Positions 21,478 through 32,936 of a DNA stretch of 64,000 nucleotides are shown piece by piece. Origin of the DNA: Persicaria tinctoria (lineage: Eukaryota; Streptophyta; Magnoliopsida; Caryophyllales; Polygonaceae). How positions within the stretch are numbered: position 1 is the stretch's first letter; each line of letters starts with the position of its first letter. The stretch is from contig JBANSL010000004.1 in assembly GCA_037127255.1 (NCBI GenBank), positions 22,513,967 to 22,577,966 of the forward strand, written 5' to 3'. The position numbers were made by a program, and so were the translations under genes. The notes beneath the pieces were generated by a model, which saw nothing but the letters and a program-made list of their open reading frames with translations, ran no database searches and was not told where the DNA came from.

Positions 21478-23878
21478 CTTTTGTTTGTACGTATGGAATT
21501 TGTCAAAAAAAAACGGAGTATATACGGCATAATGCTAAGTTGGGTCCTATATTTTTTTGGATTTAAATCATCGATATATATTTTACTGTTTTTGGTACCT
21601 GATTTACGTCGTTTTTAAAAATTTCTCAATTTCACCGAACAATATTTCAAATTCTACCGAACAATTTTACTTTGTCTTTTTTCATCTCGTTTAGATCAAA
21701 ATTTATCAATTCTATTGAATAATTTGTCACATACTACTGAATTATATTTTGTTTTTTTTGTATCAATGTCAGATAAAAGAAACATCAGATCCCTAAACAA
21801 TACTTACGATTTACACTAATAATATTTCATATTTCACCGAATAATGTTTCATATATTTCACCTTTCATCATATTATCAAGGATAATTATAAACGTTTGCA
21901 TATTCTCATCCAAAATTTCATAAATTCTACCAAATAATGGACCGCAGTTAACTGGATGATCATAAGATTTACCTTAAAGATCTCATAGTTGATGTGATAA
22001 TATTAAAAAAAAGGCTTTTATAAACGAATAACCATAAGTGATTCACCAAATAATGTCTATATTCTACTGAATAATTTTTTATATATGCATGAATAATAAT
22101 AATCGTATCACAATTTCCCTACCCAATTTGTTATATTCTAAAGTATAATGTAAGGAGTAAGAACCCTCGTAACGATGAATAATGCATTAAAAAAATAGAT
22201 GAATTTCGTACACCCGACCTCTCGAGCGGACCCCGGAGGTCGCTAGGAAGGAAGAGAGAGGAGGCGATTTTTGAGCAGTCACTGGAGGCGACCTCCGACC
22301 TCTCGAGCGCCGGCGGAAGAGGAGATAGGAGGCGAGCAGACGGCGCAACACCCTCTCGAGCCCCACCGACCATCGATCCGGGTTCTCGACATTATCCTTC
22401 TCCTTCCTCCTCCCGCACCTCCTCCTCCTTCCTCCTTCGACCTCCGACCTCAACGCCCTCCCTCCTTTCTCTTCCTTCCCGACCACATCCTTCCTCCGAC
22501 CTCTCCTTCCAGCGGGATCCGGGATCCGACGTCCATTGCTTCCTCCAACCTCTCCTCCTTCCTCCTCTGGCGTCATTCCTTCCTCCGGTGGCTCGGCACC
22601 GACCTCCATTAACCCTCGTCTTCACTTTTCCTCAAAAAAAATTAAAAAAAAAAGTAAAAATAAAGAGACTTGGGTTTACTCCGCGTGTTTAGTGTAAACA
22701 AATTAAGAAATTACATAATTTATCCCGAAATAAAATTAACAATAGATACGCGGTTCTTTTGTTAATTTTTTGTCTCATTTTTCTTTAATTTTAATATTTC
22801 CACTTTCTTAATAAAACGCGGTCTCTGACCGCGTTTTTCTGAGAGACCTACAAAAAACGAATATTCTTGTAAATATTTTGAAAGTTTGAATATTTTGTTA
22901 ATTATTTATTTTTTTGTGAATATTTTGAAAGAAAAAAATCATAAACATCAACAAGTAGCGTTCTTGTGGAGGTACTATAGATGGGGAAAAGAAGTCATGG
23001 GCTTTATTTGGCGATGGGACTGGGGCGGGCGGTCGAGAAGGTCTTCGGCAGTCGCTGGCGGGTGCTCTGTGACCTTCTCTTATGTCTCTCTTCCCTTCAT
23101 CTCTTTGTGGCAGCCCTCCCTTGGAACTTGATTATGCTAAGGGCAAAAGAAGAAGAAAAGAAAAGTGAAAAAAATCAGACAGCTCCCGTCCGATCTGCCT
23201 CAAATCCAAAACCCAACCTGGTTTCTCTTGCTGTCATACAACACCGTAGAAGTAAACAAGAGACAACAGCCTAGGAATTTATCGAATTCAACCACAAATT
23301 AATCGATTGTGAACAAGTTTCAACTTCACCAAAAATTGGGGGTTTATAGAAAATTGAGAAGGAGAGGAGAGGAGGAGAAGCTTACCGGCTGTGTTATGCT
23401 CGACGGGAAGACTCGAAGCCACCGCGCGCACTATAGGATAGGCCACCGCTAGATATCCTGAAACAAAACACTCACCCTCTCTGATGAGCAAGAACCTCTT
23501 CTTCGTCGTCCTTCACCTCTCGCGTCCGCTCTTATCCGCTTCGAATCACTGTCGATTTCGCCAAGACGAAGCGCCCTCGCCGTCTCTAAAGAAGCCCATT
23601 GTTGATGATTGGGTACAACAATTGTTGAAGCTTCGGAGGGAGGATCTTGAAGAAGACAATGGGTGAAGAAACCAACTGGATGAGACAATTGGTGAAGAAG
23701 CGGAGGTATGGTTTTCATTCTCCCAAGCCTCCCACGCACTTCACTATCTATTAATTGTGTTGAAGATTGTGTTTTAATTTGTTAAAACAAGTAACACGTG
23801 GCTCAATATGAGTCATCAATTCCAATAAGATTAAAGGCCCAGATTTTTGCACAAAATACACCCTAAGGGGTGTGCACA
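21478..23878. mobile_element. TIR-like element U2, mirror-orientation relative of U1
   Basis: The right end read on the minus strand is GTGCACACCCCTTAGGGTGT, then ATTTTGTGCA, matching both ends of U1. Its motif array (21620-22090) is inverted relative to that of U1, and a GC-rich part follows at 22200-22620. The order is thus the mirror image of U1. The left terminus is not recognisable next to the TA run. Frames at 22271-22612 (proline-rich), 22981-23274 and 23484-23666 match no family I know. Confidence 0.45.
21620..22090 (-). repeat. array of TTCACCGAATAAT motifs (inverted form of the U1 array)
   Basis: TTCACCGAACAATATTTCA, CTACCGAACAATTTTA, TTCACCGAATAATGTTTCA, TTCACCAAATAATG, CTACTGAATAATTTT and similar motifs occur about nine times. 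On the minus strand these read as ATTATTCGGTGAA. Confidence 0.7.
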
Positions 23879-23896
23879 ATAGATTCATACTCTGTG

Positions 23897-25670
23897 TGTT
23901 GTGAATTGTCATGTTTTACATTAACTTTTATATCGATTTCTGCATGCATTTCATATCATTGGGTTATAATTATACATAATCTATGTAGTTTATGCTTATT
24001 TGCCAAATTATGGAGTCTACACTAGTTTCTGTTTAATTTCGCAGAAATCAAGGCATTTTACAGCAGTTCGGAAAGGAAAGAAATCATGGAATAGCTCGAG
24101 GTCGAATACAAAAAGTCCAAGGTCGATTAGCAGCTGAATCAAAGCACATCGAGCAGACGAGAAAAGAAAATAGCACTCGATAGGACTAGTCGATATCGAC
24201 CGGACTAGTCGATATAGAGTACTACATGGTCAAAATTCACTAGTCGAGCACAAAAACCACTCGAGTAGAAGAGATCTACTCGATATCGAGGACTTTACTC
24301 TATATCAAGTACCCATCGAGAGTCCGAGTCCTAGTCGAGCTCGATCAGAATCCGAAGAGAAGAAGAAACCTACTCGATGTCGACCACTCTTGCCGATGTC
24401 GAGTACTCCCCAGCGTCATTCCGTGTCAAAATCGAGTGGAATCCGACTAATTGTGGTTACTTGCAAGCGCAGGCACGTGGAATTCTATCAAGTCATGTGA
24501 AGATCTATCAAGATTGAAGATATATATTTATCCACCTTAGTCTTACTTACCTTTAAAGATTTATTTTTTTTATTTCCAAATTTTATCATAAAGCTTTAGA
24601 TAGATAGTTTTAGATATAGATAGAATATTCTTTCCTTGGATAGCGAGGATTGAATACTATAAATAAAGTCTTAGGGGCTGATTTAACGAATCATCCAATC
24701 ATCCAATCCAATAACATTCCAATTTACACACAACATAGATAACGAGTTTAGAGAGTTTCGAGAGAGCTTGGAGCCGAGAGGTGTTTTGTCTTGCGAGAGC
24801 GGATTTGGGTTCTACCGGTTGTACTCTTTGTTTCAATTTAATGCAATTTATTTCCCTTTTATTATTGTTGTGTGTTTTTATGATGAAAAGCGAGTAGTCG
24901 CCCAACTTCTAGAGTCGGGGTGACCCGGCGGTAGCCATGTAAGGTAATGCGACAAAGGTACAACTTTTAATGCAATTCCGTCTTCTATCCCTATGAACAT
25001 GATTCTTTTGCGACAGTCGAAGGTGATCCTTGTTTGTGTTATTCAAGTGAAAGTGATCTTAATACAAGTTGGGTTAATTTTGTGAAAAGGGTTAGTAACA
25101 ATTAGGGTTTATGCGAAAGCCCCTATCTTGCTACTTGTTAATGACGAAAGTTATTTGATGAAAAGACATGATCTTTTATACCTTTAGCATGATTCTAATA
25201 TGGTTATCATTGTGGCATTAAAACCCCGATTCTAGGAGCTTTTTATAATATTGAATTCCCATAAATTTCGTGTTGATTCTGTCTTTCCTTCTAGCGAAAA
25301 GATACGATTTTTCTTCTGCACTACTCGATCTTGGCTGCATATTTATCGACGTCGAGGGCCCTAGTCGACGTCGAGGAGTCTTCTACTCGACATTGCTTGT
25401 TTTAACTTCTATTTCTCTATTTTGCAGGTTTTAGTCGACATGTCTATTCGGTATCGAGTACTCCACTCGACATCGAGGAGCCTTATTGTCGATTTTGAGA
25501 GGATTTAAGAGCTTGAAAGACGGGCACTTATATGCTTCCTTGTGGATACGATCTTGATTCCCTTCCACTACAAAGGGAGAAAGTCTTATAATTTTTATTT
25601 GCGTGGTTCCGGGAGTCGATTTGGAATTTATATTTGATATTTATTTCATACTTGATTTTCCTCCTAACAA
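23897..25670 (+). mobile_element. 5' LTR of element C
   Basis: The LTR runs from TGTTGTGAATTG to CCTCCTAACA. TCGATATCGA-type sites lie at about 24185-24420 and 25345-25480. The conserved block lies at 24880-24939 and the TATA box at 24658. Confidence 0.88.
24658..24665 (+). promoter_or_regulatory. TATA box of 5' LTR C
   Basis: TATAAATA followed by AAGTCTTAGGGGCTG. The position matches the other LTRs. Confidence 0.65.
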
Positions 25671-25675
25671 ATTTT

Positions 25676-25693
25676 GGCGCCGTTGCCGGGGAA
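25676..25693 (+). other. primer-binding site of element C
   Basis: TGGCGCCGTTGCCGGGGA, 5 nt after the LTR, is a perfect complement to the last 18 nt of plant tRNA-Asp. Confidence 0.9.
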
Positions 25694-25761
25694 GCAATCA
25701 CTCGCACCCTTTTTAGTTCATTTTTACTCTCTTTTTGTTTTTGTTTTTGTTTTTCAGGTGC

Positions 25762-26448
25762 ATGCGAAGAACTGATCGCACTCCTATCGACCCAATTCAC
25801 GAACCTGAGCTTTTTTTTTTCCACCTTCAGCAAAGGCTAAGGAGGAGACTAATGTCGACAACTAATAACGAGAACGAGGTCCAGCTCGCACCAGCACAGG
25901 AGCTTGAGCAACTCCACCCACGGATTGAGGAATTCACCACCAGAGAAGCAGAGTACGCCCAACGAGAGACAAAATATCAATAGAATCAGCAAAGGTGGGA
26001 AGCAATGGTGGATCGTGAAGGTAACACCAGAAGGGAGCTTGAGGAGCAGATTCAACACGTCCCAACAACTGCAAAGAAGTATCTTCATCCTACTTTAGAA
26101 GTTTCAGAATCACCGATCGTTCTTCTCCTCATTAATTATGAAATTCATCATTCTTTTATTACTAAAATTCGGAGGAATCAATTTAGAGGGAAACCCAATG
26201 AATGCCCTTTAGAGCATATCACAACTTTTCTAGATTTATGTGAAGTTATAGCAGATAATGCCAATCTAGAATATTTAAAACTAAAGGCTTTTCGTTTGTC
26301 CCTTGTAGGAGTAGTTGCGCGCTGGCTTGAGGGTTTTTCTGCACGATCTATTCGCATATGGAACGAGCTATGGGATTTGTTTCTTAACAAGTTCTTTCCT
26401 CCTGCCAAAACAGCTGTGCTCAAACAACAAATCATGACTTTCACATAA
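25762..26448 (+). pseudogene. element C gag, N-terminal and central part
   Basis: The frame starts with ATG at 25762 (MRRTDRTPIDPIHEPE), right after an acceptor-like TTTTTCAGGTG. A charged coiled-coil region follows, then the retrotransposon gag core (RRNQFRGKPNECPLEHITTF, LKAFRLSLVGVVARWLEG, LFLNKFFPPAKTAVLKQQI). In-frame stops are at 25981 (CAG to TAG) and 26446 (CAA to TAA by comparison with copy D). The solo LTR at 26453 then interrupts the gene. Confidence 0.88.
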
Positions 26449-26452
26449 AAGC

Positions 26453-28467
26453 TTATGTCACTAAAATAGTTAGGTTTTTATGCACATTTTAGCTCCATGT
26501 TCTATATACTTTGCATATTTCGGGCTGGGGATATGTTGAATTTATGTAGTATATGCTTATTTGCAAGAAATGGAGATCTACATAAGTTTTGGTTTAAAAT
26601 TACAGAATTTGGAGCCATTCCGGGACAAAACCAAGAAGTAAAGACGGAGGATGCACTCTACTCGATATCGAGTATTTTTCCTCGATATCGACAAAGGAGT
26701 CTGAGCAAGGCCAGATCGAGGACAAGCCATACCGAGCAGCTGAAGACAAAGCCAACCCGACTCCGGAACCTTACTCGATATCGAGTACTTTTACTCGATA
26801 TCGGCAACACTGAAAGTCACACCCGGAGTCGAGGAGGAGCACTTGATCGAGGAGCCGAGGAGAGCTGCTCGAGTTGACCAGACAAGCCGATACGGAGCAA
26901 CATTCTCCTCGATATCGAGGAAATTCCTCGATGTCAAGTAAACCCAGAGCACATGTCCGAGCAACATCGAGAAGAAGATGCTCGATAAAGACGGGTCAGC
27001 AAAGTCAGTGACACCACTTCTCGATATTGAGTAGGTTACTCGATATCGACAAAACCAGAAGCGCATACCCGAGTCAAGTCGAGGACCAGTTACCCGAGCA
27101 AGCAACTGAAGTCCAGTCGACACCACACCTCTCCTCGATATCTAGGAAACAACTCGATATCGAGTACCACTTTTCTGAGTTGCGAGACGACGCAGCTGGG
27201 CCTGTCCGATCATGACTTGAGCTATTGGGTTACAAGACGTCTGAGTTCTATCAAGTTTTATCCAGTTTTATCAAGTCTATCAAGTATTTATCCATTCAGA
27301 AAAGATTTTCTACCTATGCCAAGAAGATAAAGAGATAGTTAGATATTCCATTTTAGAATTAATGTTTTATCCTTATTTAAAGTTTTATCTTTAGATATAG
27401 ATATAGATTGCTTTCCTTGAGGAGCAAGGATTAAGCCCTATAAATAAAGCCCATGGGGCTGAGTTTTTATTAATTCAAATTCAGAGATACAATTACACAT
27501 AGAGTTTTAGGAGTTCAAATGTTTTAGGGTTTTGGCATTATGCGAAAGTTTGAGTGTCGGGATTGTAAAGACTTTGAATATAGTTTATTGCAAGTTTATT
27601 TCTTTTACATCAATGTCTGCAATTCGGATGAGGCGCGAGTAGTCCACCTACTTCTAGGGGTTGGGGTGAGCCTAACGAGAGCCATGTTGGTGGATTAGCG
27701 ATTGCAAAAGGAGGTATTTTGTCGTTATTATATTCTATTCCCTATGTGCTTCATCTTTGATTGAGAAATTGAGGTCATGTTGTGAAACTTGGGTAGTAAT
27801 TAGGGTTTCTATTCGAAAGATTATAAATGCTAATTATGAAAAGGAATAGATGCAATTAGGATTATTTGTCGGAAGATTTATATATTCCTACTTGTCAGAT
27901 TAGGTGAAAACCTTTTCCTTTGTCGATAAAGTCACCGCCTTTTATGATTTATATTCCGCTTTCATGGTAATCGTTGTCGCAAACCCTAATCTTGGAAGTT
28001 CTCTTTCATTCATCCAGTTACAATTCGAAAACTGCTTGTTTTTTACTTTCTGTTTCTCCTCGATATCGAGTAATCTACTCGATATCGACTACTGATCTTC
28101 CATCCCTGATCGCCGTAGCTTCTGTTGTGCAAGAACTCGACCAAGAAACTCCTCGACGTCGACAAAGTTACTCGATATCGAGTAAACTTTGCTCCATATC
28201 GACAAAATCCTTTGACTGTTGCTGCGCTGTTCGACTTGTCCGATCTTCTGTCGACTAACCCTAGTCAAGATCGAGCACTGTGGTCGACTTCTGTTCGTGA
28301 GATTTCTCCACTGCCTAGGATCCGCTGACACGCTTCCCCGTGGATCGATCCTGACTTTCCACTACTACATCAGGAGAAGGTCTTGTAATCATTTGCAAGG
28401 GACGGAATCTGGTTTGCATTGATTTATTTATATTTTATATTTGCATTCTCAATTTCCTCCTACAACA
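26453..28467 (+). mobile_element. solo LTR in element C gag
   Basis: It is flanked by AAAGC (26448-26452 and 28468-28472). The end CCTACAACA is typical, but the start is decayed to TTATGTCACT where TGTTGTGAGC is expected. Dense TCGATATCGA sites lie at 26660-27160 and 28060-28205. The TATA box is at 27439 and the conserved block at 27620-27690. Removing the LTR and one AAAGC restores the gag reading frame, apart from nonsense codons. Confidence 0.93.
27439..27446 (+). promoter_or_regulatory. TATA box of solo LTR 26453-28467
   Basis: TATAAATA followed by AAGCCCATGGGGCTG. Confidence 0.65.
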
Positions 28468-28472
28468 AAAGC

Positions 28473-29390
28473 CAGGGGAGACATTAACACAAGTCTCGAA
28501 GTGCTACAAAAGGCTTCTCAAATCCTGTCCTATGCATGGACATCCACCCTATGTCATCCAGGAGATCATCTCCAACTACATGGATGCACCAACAAAGGAT
28601 CGGTTCAACAACTACACCACCAATAGGTATCTCGAATACACCCCACGGCGTGCTTGGGAAACGTTTGAGAAGCTGGCCATTTATGACAACATATATGGGA
28701 CTTCTGCGGCCTCAAACGAAAGGTATGAAAGGCCTACCCCATCTAGGCCTCTATATGTGCCACCTAACGTAATTGATTCGGACGTCAGGGAACAATTCCA
28801 CAACGATCATGTACGTCGTCTCACCAAGCAAGTTAAATTCCTTTCTAAAGATAAACCCTGTTTGGAATGTTGGTCTGTGAGGCAAAACACCACTGCATAC
28901 TCACATGCCAATCAGACACTTGTAGCTGAAACCCACAAAGAGGCACCCTATGCGAGGGGAAACTACTCAGGACAGCATGCGCAACATAACTAGAGCCACT
29001 ATCGTCAGCCCTAGTATCAAAGACACCCCCCGCCCTATAGAGCTCCTGGTCACCCTGACAGAGAAGGTAAGAAAGATGACCTAGGCTTGGGGAGATGCGG
29101 AGGAATCATACGGGCAATAAGAAATCAATCTTAACCTAGGCTTGGGGAGATGCGGAGGAATCATATGGCCGCAGACTATTCTTGAGGAGATGCGGAGGAA
29201 TCATACGGGCAACAAGCACTCAATCAATTCCATCCACACTAAACTGCATGGTATCAACTCTAGGCTTGGGGACATAGACAACTGGCGGAAATCGATGGAG
29301 ACCCAAATGGGCCAATTAGCTTCATTAATCCTCAAGCAAGCAGGTACGCTCTCTAGATCCTCTAAACCTAATCCTAAAATAAATCTATAG
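28473..29390 (+). pseudogene. element C gag, C-terminal part
   Basis: The gag frame resumes after the solo LTR (HGHPPYVIQEIISNYMDA, RYLEYTPRRAWETFEKL, RRLTKQVKFLSKDKPCLEC). The zinc knuckle is degenerate: the copy at 43142-43195 has C-x2-C-x4-H-x4-C, but here the His and last Cys are replaced (Q and Y). The frame stops at 28991. 29080-29212 carries three tandem copies of a ~30-bp unit. The rest (29187-29390, NSIHTKLHGINSRLGDID, METQMGQLAS) matches the tail of Athila-type gag. Confidence 0.85.
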
Positions 29391-29469
29391 GACAGGTACC
29401 TGCCATGAACCTAAGGAGTGGGGGCCAAATGCAAACGCCCGAGCAAAACACGGAGGAGAAAGCTGGAGA

Positions 29470-29645
29470 ACCTTACTCGACATCGACTAGTCCAGCCGAC
29501 GTCGACTAGAATCTGGTCGATGTCGAGGACTCTATAATCGATGTCGACCAGAATGCGGAGCCTGCCCCGAAGTCGACCACTGTAATCGACGTCGACCAAC
29601 CACCAGCCGATGTCAACCACCCTTCTGACAATGTCGACCACACTC
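29470..29645 (+). repeat. TCGA-NN-TCGA array between gag and protease of C
   Basis: About eight sites such as CTCGACATCGACT, GTCGATGTCGAGG, ATCGATGTCGACC and ATCGACGTCGACC, several of them decayed by one base. On the minus strand they read as repeated VDI/VDVD-like peptides, but that frame is not thought to be a gene. Confidence 0.7.
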
Positions 29646-29689
29646 CCGCACCTCCGAAAAAAAAATGTCGTTCCCAACAAAATCTTTGA

Positions 29690-30800
29690 AGGACCCAGCA
29701 GAAGAGAAGCTTCAGCGATTCGTGAAGATGCTTCAAAGGTTGAATCTCACCATTCCTTTTATAGAAGCTCTTTATGAGATGTCATCATCAGTAAAGCTCC
29801 TCAATGAAATCCTAGGCAAGAAGTTATCGATGGCTTAGATCGCAAAGAAATGCAGCAAGATGGGTCTACCGGGGAAAAGGCCAAATCTAGGTAAGTTTTC
29901 TATAACCATTGGATTTGGTCAATATAAGTTTCATGCATTATGTGAATTAGGAGCCAGTGTAAGTATCATGCCTCTATCAATCTTGTCCAAAGTCAACATA
30001 GGTGCTTTAGAGCCTGTGGATGCCCGACTATATATGGCAAACAACACGGTTGTCATCCAAAAAGGCATGGTGGACGTTGTACCAGTACATGTATGTAAGT
30101 TCTTTGTCCCTGCTGATTTCTTAGTTATCGATATGGCAGAGTACCCTACTTGTCCAATCATTCTATGGAGACCTTTCTTAGCGACGGTTAGAGGTGGCAA
30201 TCGGGTGGGTCGGATCGGGTTCGGGTTCGGTTAGTCGGGTTTCGGGTTATTCGGGTTTCTGGTAATTTGGGTTTCGGGTCATTCGGTTTCGGGTAATGTC
30301 TAATAATTTGGTCATTTGGTTGGGTCGGGTTCGGGTTTCGGTTGTATCGGGTTTCGGTTCATTCGGGTTTCGGTTGTCTCGGGTTTCAGTTATTTCAATA
30401 TTCATTTTGAAAAATTTACTAGAATGTATCTTAATGTTTGGGTTATATCGGGTTTCGGTTGTAATGGGTTCGGGTCTTAATGGGTTTCGGTAGAATCGGG
30501 TTCGCTTCCTTCGGATTTGGGTGAGTTTCGGTTATCGGTTATTCGGATTTCGGGTCCAAAATGGGTCGGGATGATCGGTGTTGAAAACAATCGGTTCCGG
30601 GTCGACCGGGTCGGGTTTTCGGGTTCGGGTCGGGTTTTGCCAGCTCTAGCGACGGTGGATGTCAACATAAGCGTAAGGAAGGGAGTGCTCCCTTTCAACA
30701 TCAGCGATGAGGTAATTGAGTACTCTTTCAATAAAATTGAAAGGCATACAGGTCCTATTGAAGAGGTCAAATCAATCTCAGTCAGGTACATCACATGAGG
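29690..30800 (+). pseudogene. element C aspartic protease region, interrupted by a MITE
   Basis: 29700-29840 encodes the Athila-like linker (VKMLQRLNLTIPFIEALYEM). One in-frame stop follows it, then the protease (GKFSITIGFGQYKFHALCEL, GASVSIMPLSILSKV). The expected catalytic D of DLGAS is changed to E here (CELGAS). LVIDMAEYPTCPIILWRPFL follows. The frame is cut at 30189 by a hAT-like MITE and resumes at 30657 with VDVNISVRKGVLPFNISDEV. Retroviral-type proteases of this fold mature gag and pol; this copy is inactive. Confidence 0.85.
30189..30648. mobile_element. hAT-like MITE with GGGTTTCGGGT-rich interior
   Basis: Terminal inverted repeats TAGAG(G/C)TGGCAA are flanked by the exact 8-bp duplication GCGACGGT (30181-30188 and 30649-30656), the size expected for hAT elements. 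The 460-bp interior consists mostly of GGGTTTCGGTT/GGGTTCGGG variants. It has no transposase and so is non-autonomous. Comparison with copy D (44340-44370) confirms the empty site. Confidence 0.93.
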
Positions 30801-30899
30801 GAAACCTAAGGTAAGAAACATGACCCCCGAAGAGCGAGAGACGAGAGACATGGAAGCCCAGGTGGAGGAAATCATGGCAATCATAAACAATGAAACAGA

Positions 30900-31450
30900 A
30901 GATCTACTCGACATCGACCAGGAGTACTCTACGTAGACTAACTATTTTTCGGATACTTTGCCAAGTCTTAAGTATGGGGTCAATGTCGACCAAATGTACT
31001 CGACGTCGAGTACTCTAGTCGAAGTCGACCAGAATCAGCAACCTCCATCGAGTACAACACCTTCGAGCAACCCACTAGGAGCTGACCAGTACTCGACGCC
31101 GAGTACTGTCCTCGATGTCGACCAGTCTTTCAGGCACTCGACTTCTCACCCTCTGTTGAGCATACCAACAGACGCACAGTTGTACTCGACGTCGAGTACT
31201 ATTACTCGATGTCGAGTAGATTTAGAGGTCCCAAATTATGATTCTGTGAAGGTAAGCCAAGGTAACGATATCAATTCTCCTATTTCCATCAAAGATTTAT
31301 CTATATATCGGAGAGGTTTGTCTTGGTATGTTCGATTATGCAGGGTTTCCAATTATGAGCCTAGGGAGTACGAAGTAGGAGACAAGGTCTATGTCTCCAA
31401 ATCCAAGATTTATTGGTTCCCTAACAAATTCAATCACAAGAAGTTGTGAC
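30900..31450 (+). pseudogene. element C linker with coding TCGA-NN-TCGA repeats and integrase C-terminal remnant
   Basis: The frame at 30958-31449 (163 codons) first repeats YSTSST and VDVDQ-like peptides. They are encoded by palindromic sites such as CTCGACGTCGAGTAC and GTCGATGTCGACCAG. It then ends in EYEVGDKVYVSKSKIYWFPN, which looks like the C-terminal tail of a gypsy integrase. A stop follows, then PFTVHKIHSGGLHLMDKNG in frame. The whole reverse transcriptase-RNase H-integrase core is missing between protease and this tail. Confidence 0.65.
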
Positions 31451-31559
31451 CTTTCACGGTGCACAAGATCCATTCCGGAGGACTACATCTGATGGACAAG
31501 AATGGAGTCTTAATCGAGGCCTAGTCTACATGGGCATGGCAGATGCCACCTTGAGCTTA

Positions 31560-32936
31560 AACGGAAGAAGTCGGCGTAGCGACTATAAAGTCTAGAGCTT
31601 GTAACAAAAAAATTAGTTTTAAGATTTTCAGACACGTTTACTTTTGGTTTTTGGTTTTGAAACACTGTTTTTGGGTTTTGCTATTGTGGATTTTGGGTTT
31701 CACTGTACTCACGAGCGAGTGAATGTAGTCGACGTCGACCACTCTCCTCGAGATCGACCACTTCTGCAGCAACTTCAACACTGTTTTTGGGTTTTGCTAT
31801 TGTGGATTTTTGGTTTCACTTCTGCATTTGTTTAGTAAGCCTCTTACTTTACCCTTGTTTTTATACAGTGAGGACATTGTAAACTTTAAGTATGGGGTGA
31901 GGGAAGGGCTTACTTCATGCATAATTGATTTTATTTGACATTATTTGTGCATATTTTCCGAATTGTTTGCTTTCCAAAGTACATAAACATCACCCCCACT
32001 AAAAAAAAAATTTGGATTAGTGTCATGGATGTTTTTATTGAACTCGACGATGAAAAATTGGATTCATTAGAGATATATCGTGAAATTGCCTAGTAAAGGG
32101 AAGTCACAATGAAGTGCATATTTTTTTGAAAACCATGAAAGGAGGTAAATTTGAAGTTGCTTTTGACTAATGCAAGATAAGAGGATGAAGGACTTTATAT
32201 TTTCTATATAATGCTCATATGTTTATATTCCTTAGCCATACCTATGCTTATATGCATCACAATCCATATTATGCCTTATTCCATTTATTGGTCAACATGA
32301 TCTAAATATTGCCCACCCTTTACCTTATTTCCTTATCATGGGATTATGTTGAGAATTGAATTACATTATGGAGATTATTGTATGGTGAATTGTGTTGTTA
32401 CTATCATTATTGGAGTTTGGCAGAAAAATTTCAAAGTCATGGAAAATTTAATGAGAGAAAAAAAATTCGGTCACCTCAGGAGATAAAGGTAGATCAACCC
32501 TGCATGCGTCGAGATAATAGTTCCGCGTGATGGGACACTAAAGTGAGGAGTCCAAAGCACTAAGTATATGGGGTCATTCATGACACCCAAAGCAAGAAAG
32601 CAAGTTTGAAGAGTTCTCCCCAGATTTAGCACCACATAGCCCAAATATAGCCCACCATTTTACCTTTTACCTTTTCTTCACCATGAACTTAAATAAAGTC
32701 CTCTTGATTATTAACATTTTGTCACATATGAAATTGTTTTTGCATAACCCTCCTTTTGTGTGCGAAATTGCTTTTATTCACAGACGTGTATTTGTGACAT
32801 TAGTACATTTTCGAGGATGGTAATTGATTGTAGAGACATATGGCAATGTATCTGAGATGTTGAGAGTTTGAATTCTTCCCCTGTATGACCATTAAAAGTA
32901 TTGCTTGGGGACAATCAAGCTTAAGTAGGGAGTGTA
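31560..32936 (+). other. 3' untranslated internal region of element C
   Basis: Collinear with the equivalent regions of B and E (TCGGCGTAGCGACTATAAA at the start, ACCTCAGGAGATAAAGG at about 32472, purine tract AAGTAGGGAGTGTA at the end). A 44-bp direct duplication (31661-31704 and 31777-31820) brackets two TCGA-NN-TCGA sites at 31728-31758 that B and E lack. Confidence 0.75.

Noticed and set aside
22271..22612. 113-codon Pro/Ser-rich frame as a host gene
   Set aside because: Low complexity, open in the opposite strand as well, no recognisable domain, and within a TIR-like element.
24880..24940. Faint resemblance of the conserved LTR block (GCGAGTAGT..GGGTGACCC) to the 3' part of 5S rRNA, as in Cassandra elements
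   Set aside because: Only about 15 scattered bases agree, the A box and the rest of 5S are absent, and the LTRs are far longer than Cassandra LTRs.
26497..27215. Ser/Arg-rich frames in the solo LTR 26453-28467
   Set aside because: Same cause: TCGATATCGA repeats read as YSIS or SRYR peptides. The LTR borders with AAAGC show that this is non-coding.
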